64,000 nt of DNA from Streptomyces catenulae (GCF_000718015.1 NZ_JODY01000008.1:1-64000), one strand, 5' to 3'; shown: positions 1-8,676, numbered from the stretch's first letter. Made by a program: numbers and translations. The notes: generated by a model not told the origin, from the letters alone.

Positions 1-17
1 CCTCCCCCCCACCCCCC

Positions 18-1325
18 TCACCCCTCCGGTACCGAAGGCAAGGACGGTGGCCGTACCCGGATGTGGAATGTGCCGTCCGGTGCCGTGCCGAGCACCGTGA
101 GGGCGGTGCCGCTGTCGCGGTCGGTGAAGGTGGCGCCGGGGCGGTAGGTGGCGTCGGAGAGTTCCGCGTCGACGTAACGGTCGCCGGTGTGGCAGCCGCC
201 GCTGCCCGGTGTCGCGTCCATGACCTTGAGGGGGCCGCTGCCGGAGCGGACGTCGGCCGAGACCCGGTAGACGAGGATGCCGGGGCGGCACAGCGCGGGG
301 TCGAGCGGTCCCCGGGTGCGCGCCTCGGCGACGAGCGCGGTGTGCGGGGAGGTCGGAATGACGGCGATCTTCGTGCCGCCCGGGGTGGCCAGCGGTGTCA
401 GCGTGTGGTCGGCCACCGGGCTGCCCGGTGGCACACAGTCGACCTGGTCGGCGGCGAGCCAGCCGAGCTTCCACTTGTGCCAGCCGAGGAAGTCGTTGCT
501 CGGGCCCCAGTCCTCGTCCATCGGGTCCCAGTGCCCGACCGCGGGCGGCGCCTCGCGTCCGTCGGTGAAGTAGAGGTCGGGCAGTCCGAAGGAGTGGGCG
601 TTCTCGTGGTTGACCACCCGGAAGGCGCTCGGTCCGGGCTGTCGGCTCCAGAGGAACGACACATTGCGGAACGGCACCCCGTCGTCGGTCCGTAGCCCCA
701 TGTCGCCGCCGCTGAACGTCACCGAGAGGACCGTACGGGTCGCGGGCGGGCCCGCGTTGGGGGCGGCGATGACGTTGACGAGGTCGTAGTCGCGGAAGTC
801 GACGGAGGCGTCGACGGCGTGGACGATCTCGCGGGCGAGGGCGTGGTAGCCGCTGTCCGAGCCCGCGTCGAAGGTGGCGCCGCGCTGGATGCCGTACGCG
901 GCGAGCGGCTTCGTCATGTGCAGCCAGCGCAGCAGCGGCGCGGGGCGGTAGCGGAGGCGGCCGTACGAACTGCGGTGGAAGTAGTCGGACGCGGCGGGGA
1001 AGAACTCCGCGTACCGGGCACGGGGGGTGAGCGTGGCGCGGGCGTCCGGGAAGTCGATGAAGAGGGTGAGGGCCTTCACGGTGCCGCGGGTGCGGGCGTA
1101 GCCCTGGGGGGTGGCGGTGGTCTCGCCGACGTCGTCGCTGACGCCGCGCAGGGCGCACGGCCCGTGTCGGCCACCGGGCGGCGCGGGGCCGGTGGGTATG
1201 TCCGGGGGCTGGGGGCCGGCCGCCCCCGGGGGTATGGAGAGCGGGGCGGGGGGCCCGCACAGCGCGATGGCCGCGGCCACGGCCGACGCGCCTGCGGCGA
1301 GAGCCGCGGAGATGCACCGCTTCAT
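18..1325 (-). CDS. Secreted M6-type zinc metalloprotease
   Basis: Protein of 435 aa with an N-terminal signal peptide (basic MKR start, alanine-rich hydrophobic stretch to about residue 28) and then a Pro/Gly-rich linker, so it is probably exported. A zinc-binding motif HENAHSFGLPD (HExxHxxGxxD pattern) lies near residues 239-250 and matches the M6 / immune-inhibitor-A-like protease group, which cleave proteins outside the cell. The downstream WDPMDEDWGPSNDFLGWHKW-type segment is typical of the same family. The ATG at 1325 directly precedes the signal peptide. It lies downstream of the rhomboid-like gene on the same strand, about 40 bp away, so the two may be co-transcribed. The family assignment is good; the substrate is unknown. 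Confidence 0.85.
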   Translation of the reverse strand: MKRCISAALAAGASAVAAAIALCGPPAPLSIPPGAAGPQPPDIPTGPAPPGGRHGPCALRGVSDDVGETTATPQGYARTRGTVKALTLFIDFPDARATLTPRARYAEFFPAASDYFHRSSYGRLRYRPAPLLRWLHMTKPLAAYGIQRGATFDAGSDSGYHALAREIVHAVDASVDFRDYDLVNVIAAPNAGPPATRTVLSVTFSGGDMGLRTDDGVPFRNVSFLWSRQPGPSAFRVVNHENAHSFGLPDLYFTDGREAPPAVGHWDPMDEDWGPSNDFLGWHKWKLGWLAADQVDCVPPGSPVADHTLTPLATPGGTKIAVIPTSPHTALVAEARTRGPLDPALCRPGILVYRVSADVRSGSGPLKVMDATPGSGGCHTGDRYVDAELSDATYRPGATFTDRDSGTALTVLGTAPDGTFHIRVRPPSLPSVPEG

Positions 1326-1366
1326 AGGGTCACCCTCCGGTGCCCGGCGGGTGGCCGCGCGCGCAG

Positions 1367-2254
1367 TTACGTCATCCGGCGGGCGTGCCGGATTCCGGGG
1401 GCGCGGTGCGGCAGTGGAGTGACGGGGCCCGGCCCGGCGGCGCGGAGGGCGTTGCTTCTACGGGTGCTTCCGCGGGCGTTCCCGGGGGCGCCGGTGGCCG
1501 TCGACGCCCCGGTGTCCGCCGCCGGTGCGGTGGTCCCGGGGCGTCCGGTCGTCCCGGAGGCGCCGTGGGTGAGCGGTCGGCAGGCGAAGCCGATCAGGGC
1601 GGCGGCGAAGTGGCCGACATCGGTGAAGCCGCGGCCGGTGAGCAGCGGCGCACCGTAGAAGGCGAGGATGCCGAGGGCGTAGGCGTACCGCCAGGGGCCG
1701 GTGAGGCGGTAGGTGAGGACGGCCGCGACACCGGCGAGTGCGTAACTGACGCCGACGTCGAGGGTGTTGACCGCGGTGTGCGGGGCGGCGCCGGTGTGGA
1801 TGGCGACGGCGAGGACGCCTTCGCTCAGATAGGTCGCGCCGATGTGCGCGGTGCCGAGGACGGTGAGCCAGCGGCGGGTGCCGAGCCAGCGTTCGGCGGG
1901 GACGTGGACGGCGTTGTAGAGCACGAAGTAGAGCGGCCAGCCGCCGCCGTCCAGCCAGAGTGCGCTGGTCAGGAGTACTCGGGCGGGGGAGTGCAGCAGG
2001 TTGTGGATGTTGGTGGAGCGTTGCTGGAGGAAGCCGGTGAGGACGTCCGGGCTGAACCGGTGCATGATCACCGAGGTCACCAGCAGGATCGTCAGCCAGA
2101 GGAAGGTGCCCGGCGCCCGGCGGAGGTAGGCCCACAGGCGCCGGGCGGGGCCGCCCCCGGGCGCGGTGGTGCCGGTGGGCGGTCGCCGTGTGCGGTGCCG
2201 CGGGCGCGCCGGGCGGGATATCCGGCGGGCGGCGCGCTTGAACCTGGCGCACAT
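1367..2254 (-). CDS. Rhomboid-like integral membrane protein
   Basis: About 295 aa with a basic, Pro-rich cytoplasmic N-terminus followed by roughly six hydrophobic segments. A GVSY motif near residue 171 sits where rhomboid proteases carry the nucleophilic Ser (GxSx), and a DVGHF motif near residue 213 supplies the candidate catalytic His. It is therefore a rhomboid-family protein; whether it still cleaves membrane substrates is unproven because Tyr replaces the usual Gly after the Ser. I chose the ATG at 2254; a TTG at 2263 is also in frame and neither has a strong ribosome-binding site. The C-terminus is Thr/Gly-rich and probably disordered. It is followed by the M6 protease gene on the same strand. 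Confidence 0.75.
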   Translation of the reverse strand: MCARFKRAARRISRPARPRHRTRRPPTGTTAPGGGPARRLWAYLRRAPGTFLWLTILLVTSVIMHRFSPDVLTGFLQQRSTNIHNLLHSPARVLLTSALWLDGGGWPLYFVLYNAVHVPAERWLGTRRWLTVLGTAHIGATYLSEGVLAVAIHTGAAPHTAVNTLDVGVSYALAGVAAVLTYRLTGPWRYAYALGILAFYGAPLLTGRGFTDVGHFAAALIGFACRPLTHGASGTTGRPGTTAPAADTGASTATGAPGNARGSTRRSNALRAAGPGPVTPLPHRAPGIRHARRMT

Positions 2255-2338
2255 GGCGGACAAATTACCAAGAGGCGGGCGTGGGGGCGCGCCGGAGAAG
2301 CGCCTCGCGGGGGCCCGGGCGGGGTGTGGCGCCGTGGT

Positions 2339-2836
2339 TCAGCGGAGCCAGGGCAGGTCGGCGCCCTTGGGTTGCAGGCCGTCCGCCATGACCCGGCAGA
2401 TCTCGGCGAGTTGGCCGATCTGCTCGGGGGAGAGGCGGTCGAAGAGCGCACCGCGCACCGCGGCGACGTGCCCGGGGGCCGCCTTCTCCAGGACGTGCAT
2501 GCCCTCGTCGGTGAGGTGGGCGAGCTGGCCGCGCTTGTCCGACGGGCAGTTCTCGCGCCGTACCCAGCCGTTCTTCTCCAGGCGGGCGACGGCGTGCGAG
2601 AGGCGGGAGCGGGTGATCTTGGCGTTCTGGGCCAGTTCGGTCATCCGCATCCGGCGCCGCGGGGCGCGCGAGAGCTGGACGAGCAGGCCGTAGTAGACGT
2701 GCGGCATCCCGGCGTCACGCTGTAGCTGGCGATCGAGGTGATCCTCCAGCAGCGTGGTGGCGTGGAGGTAGGACTGCCAGGCGTATTGCTCCTCGTCGCT
2801 GAGCCAGCGCGGCTCGGCTGCGGGTTCGGTGCTCAT
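2339..2836 (-). CDS. MarR-family transcriptional regulator
   Basis: About 165 aa with the MarR winged-helix pattern: a long first helix (residues ~15-45), the recognition region with MRMTELAQNAKITRSRLSHAV, then a wing with GWVRRENCPSDKR and an LTDEG segment leading into the dimerisation helices. I chose the ATG at 2836 (MSTEP) because upstream residues are not family-like. It is transcribed divergently from the ring-cleaving dioxygenase at 3010, and the shared intergenic region carries a 16-bp palindrome (2915-2930). This arrangement suggests that it represses that dioxygenase, probably in response to a phenolic ligand; this is inference from context. Confidence 0.88.
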   Translation of the reverse strand: MSTEPAAEPRWLSDEEQYAWQSYLHATTLLEDHLDRQLQRDAGMPHVYYGLLVQLSRAPRRRMRMTELAQNAKITRSRLSHAVARLEKNGWVRRENCPSDKRGQLAHLTDEGMHVLEKAAPGHVAAVRGALFDRLSPEQIGQLAEICRVMADGLQPKGADLPWLR

Positions 2837-2914
2837 GCCATCCATTCTCGCACCGTCCCACCCGTTATTGAAGGTTGAACAATTCATGCGGGGCGAGGTA
2901 GTCTCGGAGTATTC

Positions 2915-2930
2915 ACTTGAAAGTTCAAGT
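2915..2930. promoter_or_regulatory. Palindromic operator between the marR-type gene and dioxygenase gene
   Basis: ACTTGAA-AG-TTCAAGT is an inverted repeat with perfect 7-bp arms and a 2-bp centre. It sits in an AT-rich patch between two divergent genes, one of which encodes a MarR regulator. Size and symmetry fit a MarR dimer site. A looser TTGAAGGTTGAACAA element lies a few tens of bases away on the regulator side (about 2870-2885). Confidence 0.6.
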
Positions 2931-3009
2931 AGATATTCCGAAGGCTCCGGAACGGAACCCCTACGGGGCCGCCCGGCGCCGCACCCAGGACGCTCACCGG
3001 GGAGTCGCG

Positions 3010-3792
3010 ATGTCCGGAACGCCGATGCCGGCCCTCTACCTCAGCCACGGCGCGCCGCCGCTCGCCGACGACGCCCTCTGGCCGGACCAACTCGCGGCCT
3101 GGTCCGCCGAACTGCCCCGCCCCACCGCCGTACTGATCGTCTCGGCCCACTGGGAGGAGGCCCCGCTCGCCCTCGGCGCCACGGTCACCACCCCCCTGGT
3201 GTACGACTTCTGGGGCTTCCCCGAGCACTACTACCGCGTCCGGTACGCGGCGCCCGGCGCCCCGGAGCTGGCCGACCGGATCCGCCGCACGCTGCGGACG
3301 GCCGGTACGCCGGTGCAGGACATCCCGGACCGCGGACTCGACCACGGCGCCTACGTCCCGCTCGTCGAGATGTTCCCGCGGGCCGATGTGCCGGTCCTGC
3401 AGATCTCCATGCCGACCCTCGACCCCCGGGCGCTCTTCGCCCTCGGCCGGAAGCTGGCACCGCTGCGTGACGAGGGCGTGCTGATCGTCGGCAGCGGCTT
3501 CTTCACCCACAACCTCGCCGCACTGCGCCACCAGGGGCCGGGCGTACCGTCCTGGTCGGCGGAGTTCGACGACTGGGGGCGGCGCGCCCTGGCGGACGGC
3601 GACCTCGACGCGCTCTTCGACTTCGCCCACAAGGCCCCCGCCGGACAACTGGCCCATCCGCGCACCGAACACTTCGCCCCGCTCTTCGTCACCCTCGGCG
3701 CCGCGGACGCGCACGGGCAGCTCGGCGACGGGCGGAGCGTGATCGACGGGTTCTGGATGGGGCTGGCGAAGCGGTCGCTGCAGTTCGGCTGA
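3010..3792 (+). CDS. DODA-type extradiol ring-cleavage dioxygenase (LigB superfamily)
   Basis: About 260 aa. His13 in YLSHGAPP and His47 in SAHWEE are the expected metal ligands of class III extradiol dioxygenases of the 4,5-DOPA dioxygenase (YgiD) group, with further conserved segments LDHGAYVPL and GSGFFTHNL. Such enzymes open catechol rings with Fe(II) or zinc. I chose the ATG at 3010 (MSGTPMP) because the 31 residues upstream overlap the operator region and do not resemble the family. The gene is divergent from a MarR regulator, which suggests induction by an aromatic compound. The physiological substrate cannot be read from sequence. Confidence 0.88.
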   Translation: MSGTPMPALYLSHGAPPLADDALWPDQLAAWSAELPRPTAVLIVSAHWEEAPLALGATVTTPLVYDFWGFPEHYYRVRYAAPGAPELADRIRRTLRTAGTPVQDIPDRGLDHGAYVPLVEMFPRADVPVLQISMPTLDPRALFALGRKLAPLRDEGVLIVGSGFFTHNLAALRHQGPGVPSWSAEFDDWGRRALADGDLDALFDFAHKAPAGQLAHPRTEHFAPLFVTLGAADAHGQLGDGRSVIDGFWMGLAKRSLQFG

Positions 3793-3861
3793 GCCGGACC
3801 GCGCGGGCGCCCGGCCCGCCGAACGCGGTACGCCGGACGCCTCCGAGCGCATCGCGGCAGG

Positions 3862-4911
3862 TCAGACGCCTGGTTCGATCAGCTCCAGGGCGCGGAGCGC
3901 GGCGGTCAGCGCGCGGTCGTCGCCGTCCGGCGTCCAGGACGCCACGTCCAGCGCGGTGTCGGTCAGCTTGATGGCGTGCGCATCGCCGTGCTCGGCCGCC
4001 CGCCGGAAGACCTCCTCGGGGGTGACCGGCCCGGTCCGCAGCGCAGGCAGCGCGTCCGCCGTCCCGTAGACGGAGGTCAGCGCGGCGCTCGCGGCCCAGG
4101 CCACGGTGAACGACGGCGCCCACAGGGCGCGCGGCAGCGCGGGCAGGGTGCGCAGCACCGCATTGGGCGCGGTCGCCGCGTGGACCAGCATGATCTCCTC
4201 GCCGTGTCCGTGGGCGGCGTAGCGGTGGGTCGCCGCCTGGACGAGCGCGGTGAGCTGCGCCCGGGCGTCGTCCGGATCGCGCGGTGCCCGGACGGCCTCC
4301 GCCGCCGTCCGCCAGCCCGGGGTGCCCGGGAGCTGGGCGAGACCGCCGAGCGCGCTGGTCCGCTGATCGGCGATGCGCGGGAGGGCGTCGAGCGCCTCGT
4401 CCGGTGCGGTCGTCCCGCCCGGCGTCGGCACCACCGGCAGCGGGGTGTGCCGGGCCGCCCAGTAGCCGAGGGCGTGGGCAAGTTCCGCGCGGCGGGGCTC
4501 CGTCTCCTCCCCGGTCAGGAGGGTGCGGACGATGTGGCCGACCCGGATGGCGGGGTGGGTGGCCGCGCCCGCGAGGCCGGGCAGCAGCCGGGGCCACCAC
4601 TCGGCGAGCACCGCACGCCAGGGCCGCTCGGCGACGGCGCGTGCGAAGTGGTCGGTCCAGTCGGTGACCCGCAGCGGATCGCCCAGGGCCTGCCGCCAGT
4701 TGGCGTCGGTGAGGGGTTCGCGGGCGCCCGGTACGTCCTCCAGTTGTGCGGAGTACGCATCGAGCCAGCGGTGGACGCCGCGCCCCTGCCCGTGGTGGAT
4801 CAGGGCCTCGACCGCCATGGGCCCGTGGTTGCTGAGATAGCCGTGGAATTCCGGTCCGGTGGAGTGCAGCCGCTCCAGGGCCTCGTCGAAGGTGCCGTGG
4901 TGTGCCGTCAT
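3862..4911 (-). CDS. Questin oxidase-like protein (DUF4243)
   Basis: A 349-aa soluble protein beginning FDEALERLHSTGPEFHGYLSNHGPM, with HHGQGRGVHRWLDAY and HPAIRVGHIVR segments typical of the DUF4243 / questin-oxidase-like family. Fungal members catalyse Baeyer-Villiger-like ring cleavage of anthraquinones; bacterial members are mostly uncharacterised. No signal peptide or membrane segment is visible. It stands alone on the minus strand, divergent from the cupin gene. The enzymatic role here is not known; it could act on polyketides or aromatics. Confidence 0.75.
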   Translation of the reverse strand: MTAHHGTFDEALERLHSTGPEFHGYLSNHGPMAVEALIHHGQGRGVHRWLDAYSAQLEDVPGAREPLTDANWRQALGDPLRVTDWTDHFARAVAERPWRAVLAEWWPRLLPGLAGAATHPAIRVGHIVRTLLTGEETEPRRAELAHALGYWAARHTPLPVVPTPGGTTAPDEALDALPRIADQRTSALGGLAQLPGTPGWRTAAEAVRAPRDPDDARAQLTALVQAATHRYAAHGHGEEIMLVHAATAPNAVLRTLPALPRALWAPSFTVAWAASAALTSVYGTADALPALRTGPVTPEEVFRRAAEHGDAHAIKLTDTALDVASWTPDGDDRALTAALRALELIEPGV

Positions 4912-5108
4912 GTCCGTGAGGTTAGGAGCGCGGACGCCGCCGGGTAACGGGCTGCGGACCTAGACCCCGCGCCGTGCGGCGGAGGCACCGTCGGTCGCGG
5001 GGACGGGGGCGTGGGATGGAGGCGCGGGGGCCGTCGGGCGGAGGTCCGGTGCGGCCGTCGGCCGAGCGAGGCCGAGGCGTTGTCAGTGGTGGCTGCCACC
5101 ATGAAGTC

Positions 5109-5585
5109 ATGGAGAAAAGCAGCGTGGTTGACGAGGTGGAGCAGCCGGTCGACGCGGTGGAGGGGGCCGGTGGGCCGGGCGGTGACGGCGCGGCGCCGGA
5201 GGCCGGGGCGACGGATCTGGCGGCCGCCTTCGCCTCGTTCGAGGAGACATGGTCGCCGCGGATAGCCGGTGGGGTCAACGACTACGACGTCAAGATCGCG
5301 AAGGTGGAGGGCGCCTACGTCTGGCACGCGCACCCCGACACCGACGAGTTCTTCCTGGTCCTCGCCGGTGAGCTGACCCTGGAGCTGGCCGGGCGCGCGC
5401 CGGTGGTGCTGGGCCCGCAGCAGCTGTTCACGGTCGAGCGCGGGCTGCGGCACCGCCCCGTGGCCGCATCCGGCACCCGCATCCTCATGTTCGAGCGCCG
5501 CGGCACGGTCAACTCCGGCGACGCCGAGCTGACCGGCGAGGCGGCGTGGGCCCGCGCCTCCCAGGGGGTGCCGCTGGGGGAGTAG
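5109..5585 (+). CDS. Cupin-domain protein
   Basis: About 158 aa. After an acidic, Ala/Gly-rich N-terminus the protein carries a single cupin barrel with the first motif in WHAHPDTDEFFLVLAGELTLEL (His, His, Glu metal ligands) and the second in FTVERGLRHRPVA. Such small single-domain cupins may be metal-dependent enzymes or binding proteins and the function cannot be assigned. I chose the ATG at 5109; earlier in-frame ATGs would add only low-complexity residues. It is divergent from the questin-oxidase-like gene and is followed by the PNPOx-like gene, which has its own promoter. Confidence 0.78.
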   Translation: MEKSSVVDEVEQPVDAVEGAGGPGGDGAAPEAGATDLAAAFASFEETWSPRIAGGVNDYDVKIAKVEGAYVWHAHPDTDEFFLVLAGELTLELAGRAPVVLGPQQLFTVERGLRHRPVAASGTRILMFERRGTVNSGDAELTGEAAWARASQGVPLGE

Positions 5586-5631
5586 CCCGGGCCCGGGGCG
5601 GTCCGGGGCGGCGCATGGTCGGAGACCTGGA

Positions 5632-5657
5632 GGAATCCAGACAGCAGATGTCCGGTT
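5632..5657 (+). promoter_or_regulatory. Predicted sigma-R type promoter of the PNPOx-like gene
   Basis: GGAAT at 5632-5636, an exact 18-bp spacer, then GTT at 5655-5657. This is the published consensus of Streptomyces sigma-R, the thiol-oxidative-stress sigma factor (GGAAT-N18-GTT). The predicted start of transcription lies about 13-15 bp before the ATG at 5677. Confidence 0.6.
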
Positions 5658-5676
5658 GGGAGGCGACCGTGGAGGC

Positions 5677-6297
5677 ATGACAGGAAGCGCAGAGGGAGAC
5701 AGCGGGGCGGACGCGGGTGCGCGGGGCCCGGAGGTGTGGCCGTCGGGCCCCGGGGCGCCGGTGACCACGGCGTCGTACCCGGGGACGTCGGGCGCGCGGG
5801 CGGGCAGCGGCCCGGGGGTGGCCGTGCCGCGCGGTGTCGGCTGGGCGGTGGCCGAGGCGCGGGAGCCGGGATTCGTCCGTGAGGTGCGGGAGCGGTTCGG
5901 GCGGTACCCGCACCATGTGCTGGGCACCCTCCGCGCGGACGGCTCCCCGCGGCTGACCGGCCTGGAGGCGGACTTCCGCTTCGGCGAGCTGTGGCTCGGC
6001 ATGCTGACGGGCTCCCGCAAGGGCACGGACCTGCACACCGACCCCCGGTTCGCGCTGCACGCCAACCCCGGCCCCGGCACGGACCTGTCGGAAGGCGACG
6101 TCCGCGTCTCCGGCCGGGCGGTCCCGATGACCGACGAGGAGGTGATCAGACGCTACGCGGCCGAGGTCCGGCCACCGGAGCCGTTCCTCCTCTTCCGCGC
6201 CGAGGTGACGGAGATCGTCCGGGTGGCGGTACGGGACGCCACGATGATCGTCCAGAGCTGGCGACCGGACGCGGGGCTGCGGACGGTACGCCGGTAG
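5677..6297 (+). CDS. Pyridoxamine-5'-phosphate-oxidase-fold flavoprotein
   Basis: About 206 aa. After roughly 60 low-complexity residues the fold begins at FVREVRERFGRYPHHVLGTLRADGSPRLTG and continues through ELWLGMLTGSRKGTDLHTDPRFALH, the arrangement of FMN- or F420-binding split-barrel proteins of the PNPOx family. The cofactor and substrate are unknown; members reduce small molecules or bind flavin. I chose the ATG at 5677; a TTG at 5656 would lie on the predicted -10 element, which argues against it. The upstream sigma-R type promoter suggests induction by disulfide stress. Confidence 0.78.
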   Translation: MTGSAEGDSGADAGARGPEVWPSGPGAPVTTASYPGTSGARAGSGPGVAVPRGVGWAVAEAREPGFVREVRERFGRYPHHVLGTLRADGSPRLTGLEADFRFGELWLGMLTGSRKGTDLHTDPRFALHANPGPGTDLSEGDVRVSGRAVPMTDEEVIRRYAAEVRPPEPFLLFRAEVTEIVRVAVRDATMIVQSWRPDAGLRTVRR

Positions 6298-6437
6298 GGC
6301 ACCGGGCGGGCGCCCCACCCACCGGTGCACGGCGACCCACCCGCGCCCGGGCTCCCGACGCGGGGTGCCCAGGCACGGGCCGATCCAGGGCCCGCGGCCC
6401 ATGGCCGTACGCACGCCGCACGCCGCACGGCGCCCGC

Positions 6438-7016
6438 TCAGTGCGCGCCGTGCGGGGTGCCGTGACCGTGACCGTGGGTGTGCTGCTTACGGTTCCGGTG
6501 CAGACCGTGGGGTTCGCGGACCCGGTGGCCGCGGAAGATGTAGAGCGAGACGACGAACATCACCGCGCCCATCACCAGGCCCCAGCCCGACGACTTCAGG
6601 ACGGACGGACCGCTGAGGTTGTAGAGCCAGCCCATGCTGGCGCCGAACAGCGCACCGTAGGCGAGCGCCCGGGTGTCGGTGATCATCGTGTGCTGGAAGT
6701 GCACGAGCACCAGCCCGAGCGCACCGGTGACCACCGCGGCGATCAGCCCGAGCAGGGCCGCGTGGCCGCCGCTCGACCCGCCGGTGTGGTCGATCCAGAT
6801 CGTGTAGCAGCCGAAGCCGAGCGCGGCGATGACGGGCCACACCACCTTGGCGGACAGCAGCCGACGGCCGCCCCCGGGGTGCGCCGCCGCGGACTGGGTA
6901 CCCGCGGCCGGGGCGTCGGCGGTCGCGCCGTGCTCCCGTTCGACCGTCCCGTGCGTACCGGCCTCCCCGTGCGTACCGGCGGCCCGCGCGCCACGGCGCG
7001 GAGCAGGGTTCTCCAT
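6438..7016 (-). CDS. Four-helix membrane protein with His-rich tail
   Basis: About 192 aa. Residues ~1-55 are polar and Ala/Gly-rich, then four hydrophobic helices follow (starting VVWPVIAALGFGCYTIWI, LLGLIAAVVTGALGLVLVHF, ALAYGALFGASMGWLYNL and WGLVMGAVMFVVSLYIF). The C-terminus ends in a His/Gly-rich run (THGHGHGTPHGAH). The start at 7016 (MENPAP) follows an AGAGGAG-like ribosome-binding site. I do not recognise a family with confidence; it looks like a conserved actinomycete integral membrane protein. The His-rich tail could bind metal, but this is only a suggestion. Confidence 0.7.
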   Translation of the reverse strand: MENPAPRRGARAAGTHGEAGTHGTVEREHGATADAPAAGTQSAAAHPGGGRRLLSAKVVWPVIAALGFGCYTIWIDHTGGSSGGHAALLGLIAAVVTGALGLVLVHFQHTMITDTRALAYGALFGASMGWLYNLSGPSVLKSSGWGLVMGAVMFVVSLYIFRGHRVREPHGLHRNRKQHTHGHGHGTPHGAH

Positions 7017-7580
7017 GACGGGCTCCTCTCGCTTGCCCCTCCTGTCCAGGCGACACCCGCCCACCGGCCCCGTCAACTGGATCAGCGGGCCCCCGGGGCG
7101 GGCCCGGGAATGCCGACGAGGCATGGGCGGTTTCGAGGGAATCCGGCGGCCATGGGCGGATTCCAGGCAACCCCGGGGTGACCCGGGTCGTCTTGGGGGT
7201 GGGGAGCCGAGGCAGCGGCGGCCACCGGGGCGCGGGAGGCCGCGCCCGTCGGTCGCCGGAGGGGTCCGCGGCGCGGGGGCGAGAAGCCGCCACCGCAGTG
7301 ACGGACGTCTCAGGCGAAGGGCTGTGCCGCCGCGACGGAGGGGCCGCGGGGAAGGTCGAGAACCCTTTCTGACCTGGGATTCTCCCGCTCCGGGAGCGAC
7401 CGGCCGCCGTCGGTGACCGTGCAGGGTACTGCATGATCAGAAAAATAGACGGGTGGCATGGGAATTCTGTCCGGTTTCCAGCCGTTGTTTCCTTCGGACG
7501 GGGCAGTTCGGTCACCCGGCTTCCGCGTCCACCGTCCCGCGAACGACTCATCACCGACTCATCGCAAAGGGAGCTCACGC
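7017..7580. other. Intergenic region upstream of hrdD
   Basis: About 560 bp without a convincing gene. It contains the hrdD promoter at 7461-7486 and a second exact match to the sigma-R consensus (GGAAT 7107-7111, GTT 7130-7132) far upstream. The AT-rich patch at 7425-7450 precedes the hrdD promoter. Confidence 0.6.
7461..7486 (+). promoter_or_regulatory. Sigma-R type promoter of hrdD
   Basis: GGAAT at 7461-7465, an exact 18-bp spacer, GTT at 7484-7486 (followed by G). In Streptomyces coelicolor hrdD is a known member of the sigma-R regulon, so this match is expected and supports the annotation. The ATG of hrdD lies about 90 bp downstream. Confidence 0.75.
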
Positions 7581-8582
7581 ATGGCAACCCGTGCCGTCGC
7601 CCGTCGTCAGACCACCAGCAGCGGTGCTGACGGGGGCAGCAGTGTTCGCGCCGTAGGCGGGGAGATCGCCGACCGCGACCTGGTCGGCATGTACCTCGAC
7701 GAAATCGCGCGCACGCCCCTGCTCGACGCCGCCAAGGAGGTCGAGCTGTCCCAGACCATCGAGGCGGGTGTCTACGCGCAGAAGATCCTCGACGAGGTCG
7801 TGACCGACGGCAACGCCGCCGACGCGAGCCGCGAGGAGCTGGCAGCGCTGGTCGCGGAGGGTGAGCGGGCCAAGGACGTCTTCATCCGCTCCAACCTCCG
7901 GCTGGTCGTCGCCGTCGCCCGGCGCTACCCGCGGGCCGGGCTGCCGCTGCTGGACCTGATCCAGGAGGGCAACGCCGGTCTGGTGCGCGCGGTGGAGAAG
8001 TTCGACTACGCCAAGGGCTTCAAGTTCTCCACATACGCGACGTGGTGGATCCGCCAGGCCATCACCCGCTCCATCGCCGACCAGTCGCGCACGATCCGGC
8101 TGCCCGTGCACCTCGTCGAGGAGCTGGGCCGCATCCGCCGCGTCCAGCGCGAGTTCAACCGCGAGAACGGCCGCGACCCGGAGCCCGCCGAGGTCGCCGC
8201 GGAGCTGGGCTCCACCCCGGCGCGCGTCACCGACGTGCTCGACTGGGCCCGCGACCCGGTCAGCCTCAACATGTCCGTGGACGACGACGGCGACACCCAG
8301 TTCGGTGACCTGCTGGAGGACACCTCCGCCGCCTCCCCCGAGCAGTCGGTGCTCTCCCTGCTGCGCAGCGAGGAGCTGGAGGACCTGATCGACCGCCTCG
8401 ACCACCGCACCGCCTCGATCATCAAGGCGCGCTACGGCATAGAGGACGGCCGTGAGCGCACGCTGACCGAGGTCGGCAAGCAGCACGGTCTGACCCGTGA
8501 GCGGATCCGCCAGATCGAGAAGCACGCGCTGGTCGAACTGAAGCGGATGGCCCACGACACCGGGTTCGACGCGGCGGCCTGA
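7581..8582 (+). CDS. hrdD: RNA polymerase sigma-70 factor HrdD
   Basis: A 333-aa group 2 sigma factor, close in length and in its N-terminal MATRAVARR to HrdD of other streptomycetes. Region 1.2 (GMYLDEIARTPLL), region 2 (NLRLVVAVARRYP, LDLIQEGNAGLVRAVEKFD, FSTYATWWIRQAI), region 3 (PVHLVEELGRIRR) and region 4.2 (LTRERIRQIEKHAL) are intact. HrdD directs core RNA polymerase to promoters related to those of the vegetative factor HrdB and is dispensable in known species. The ATG at 7581 has an AAAGGGAG ribosome-binding site; the longer reading frame begins on the promoter and is not used. Transcription is probably sigma-R dependent, and a strong hairpin follows the stop codon. Confidence 0.93.
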   Translation: MATRAVARRQTTSSGADGGSSVRAVGGEIADRDLVGMYLDEIARTPLLDAAKEVELSQTIEAGVYAQKILDEVVTDGNAADASREELAALVAEGERAKDVFIRSNLRLVVAVARRYPRAGLPLLDLIQEGNAGLVRAVEKFDYAKGFKFSTYATWWIRQAITRSIADQSRTIRLPVHLVEELGRIRRVQREFNRENGRDPEPAEVAAELGSTPARVTDVLDWARDPVSLNMSVDDDGDTQFGDLLEDTSAASPEQSVLSLLRSEELEDLIDRLDHRTASIIKARYGIEDGRERTLTEVGKQHGLTRERIRQIEKHALVELKRMAHDTGFDAAA

Positions 8583-8676
8583 CCTCCTCTGACATCCGGG
8601 CGCGACCGTCACCACGGGCGCGCCCGTAGAGGTGGCGACCCCGCGGACCGTGGAAGAGGAACGCCCCCGCACACAC

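Noticed and set aside
7107..7132. A further exact GGAAT-N18-GTT match on the plus strand
   Set aside because: The nearest plus-strand gene start (hrdD) is about 450 bp away and has its own better-placed match, so chance occurrence is more likely.
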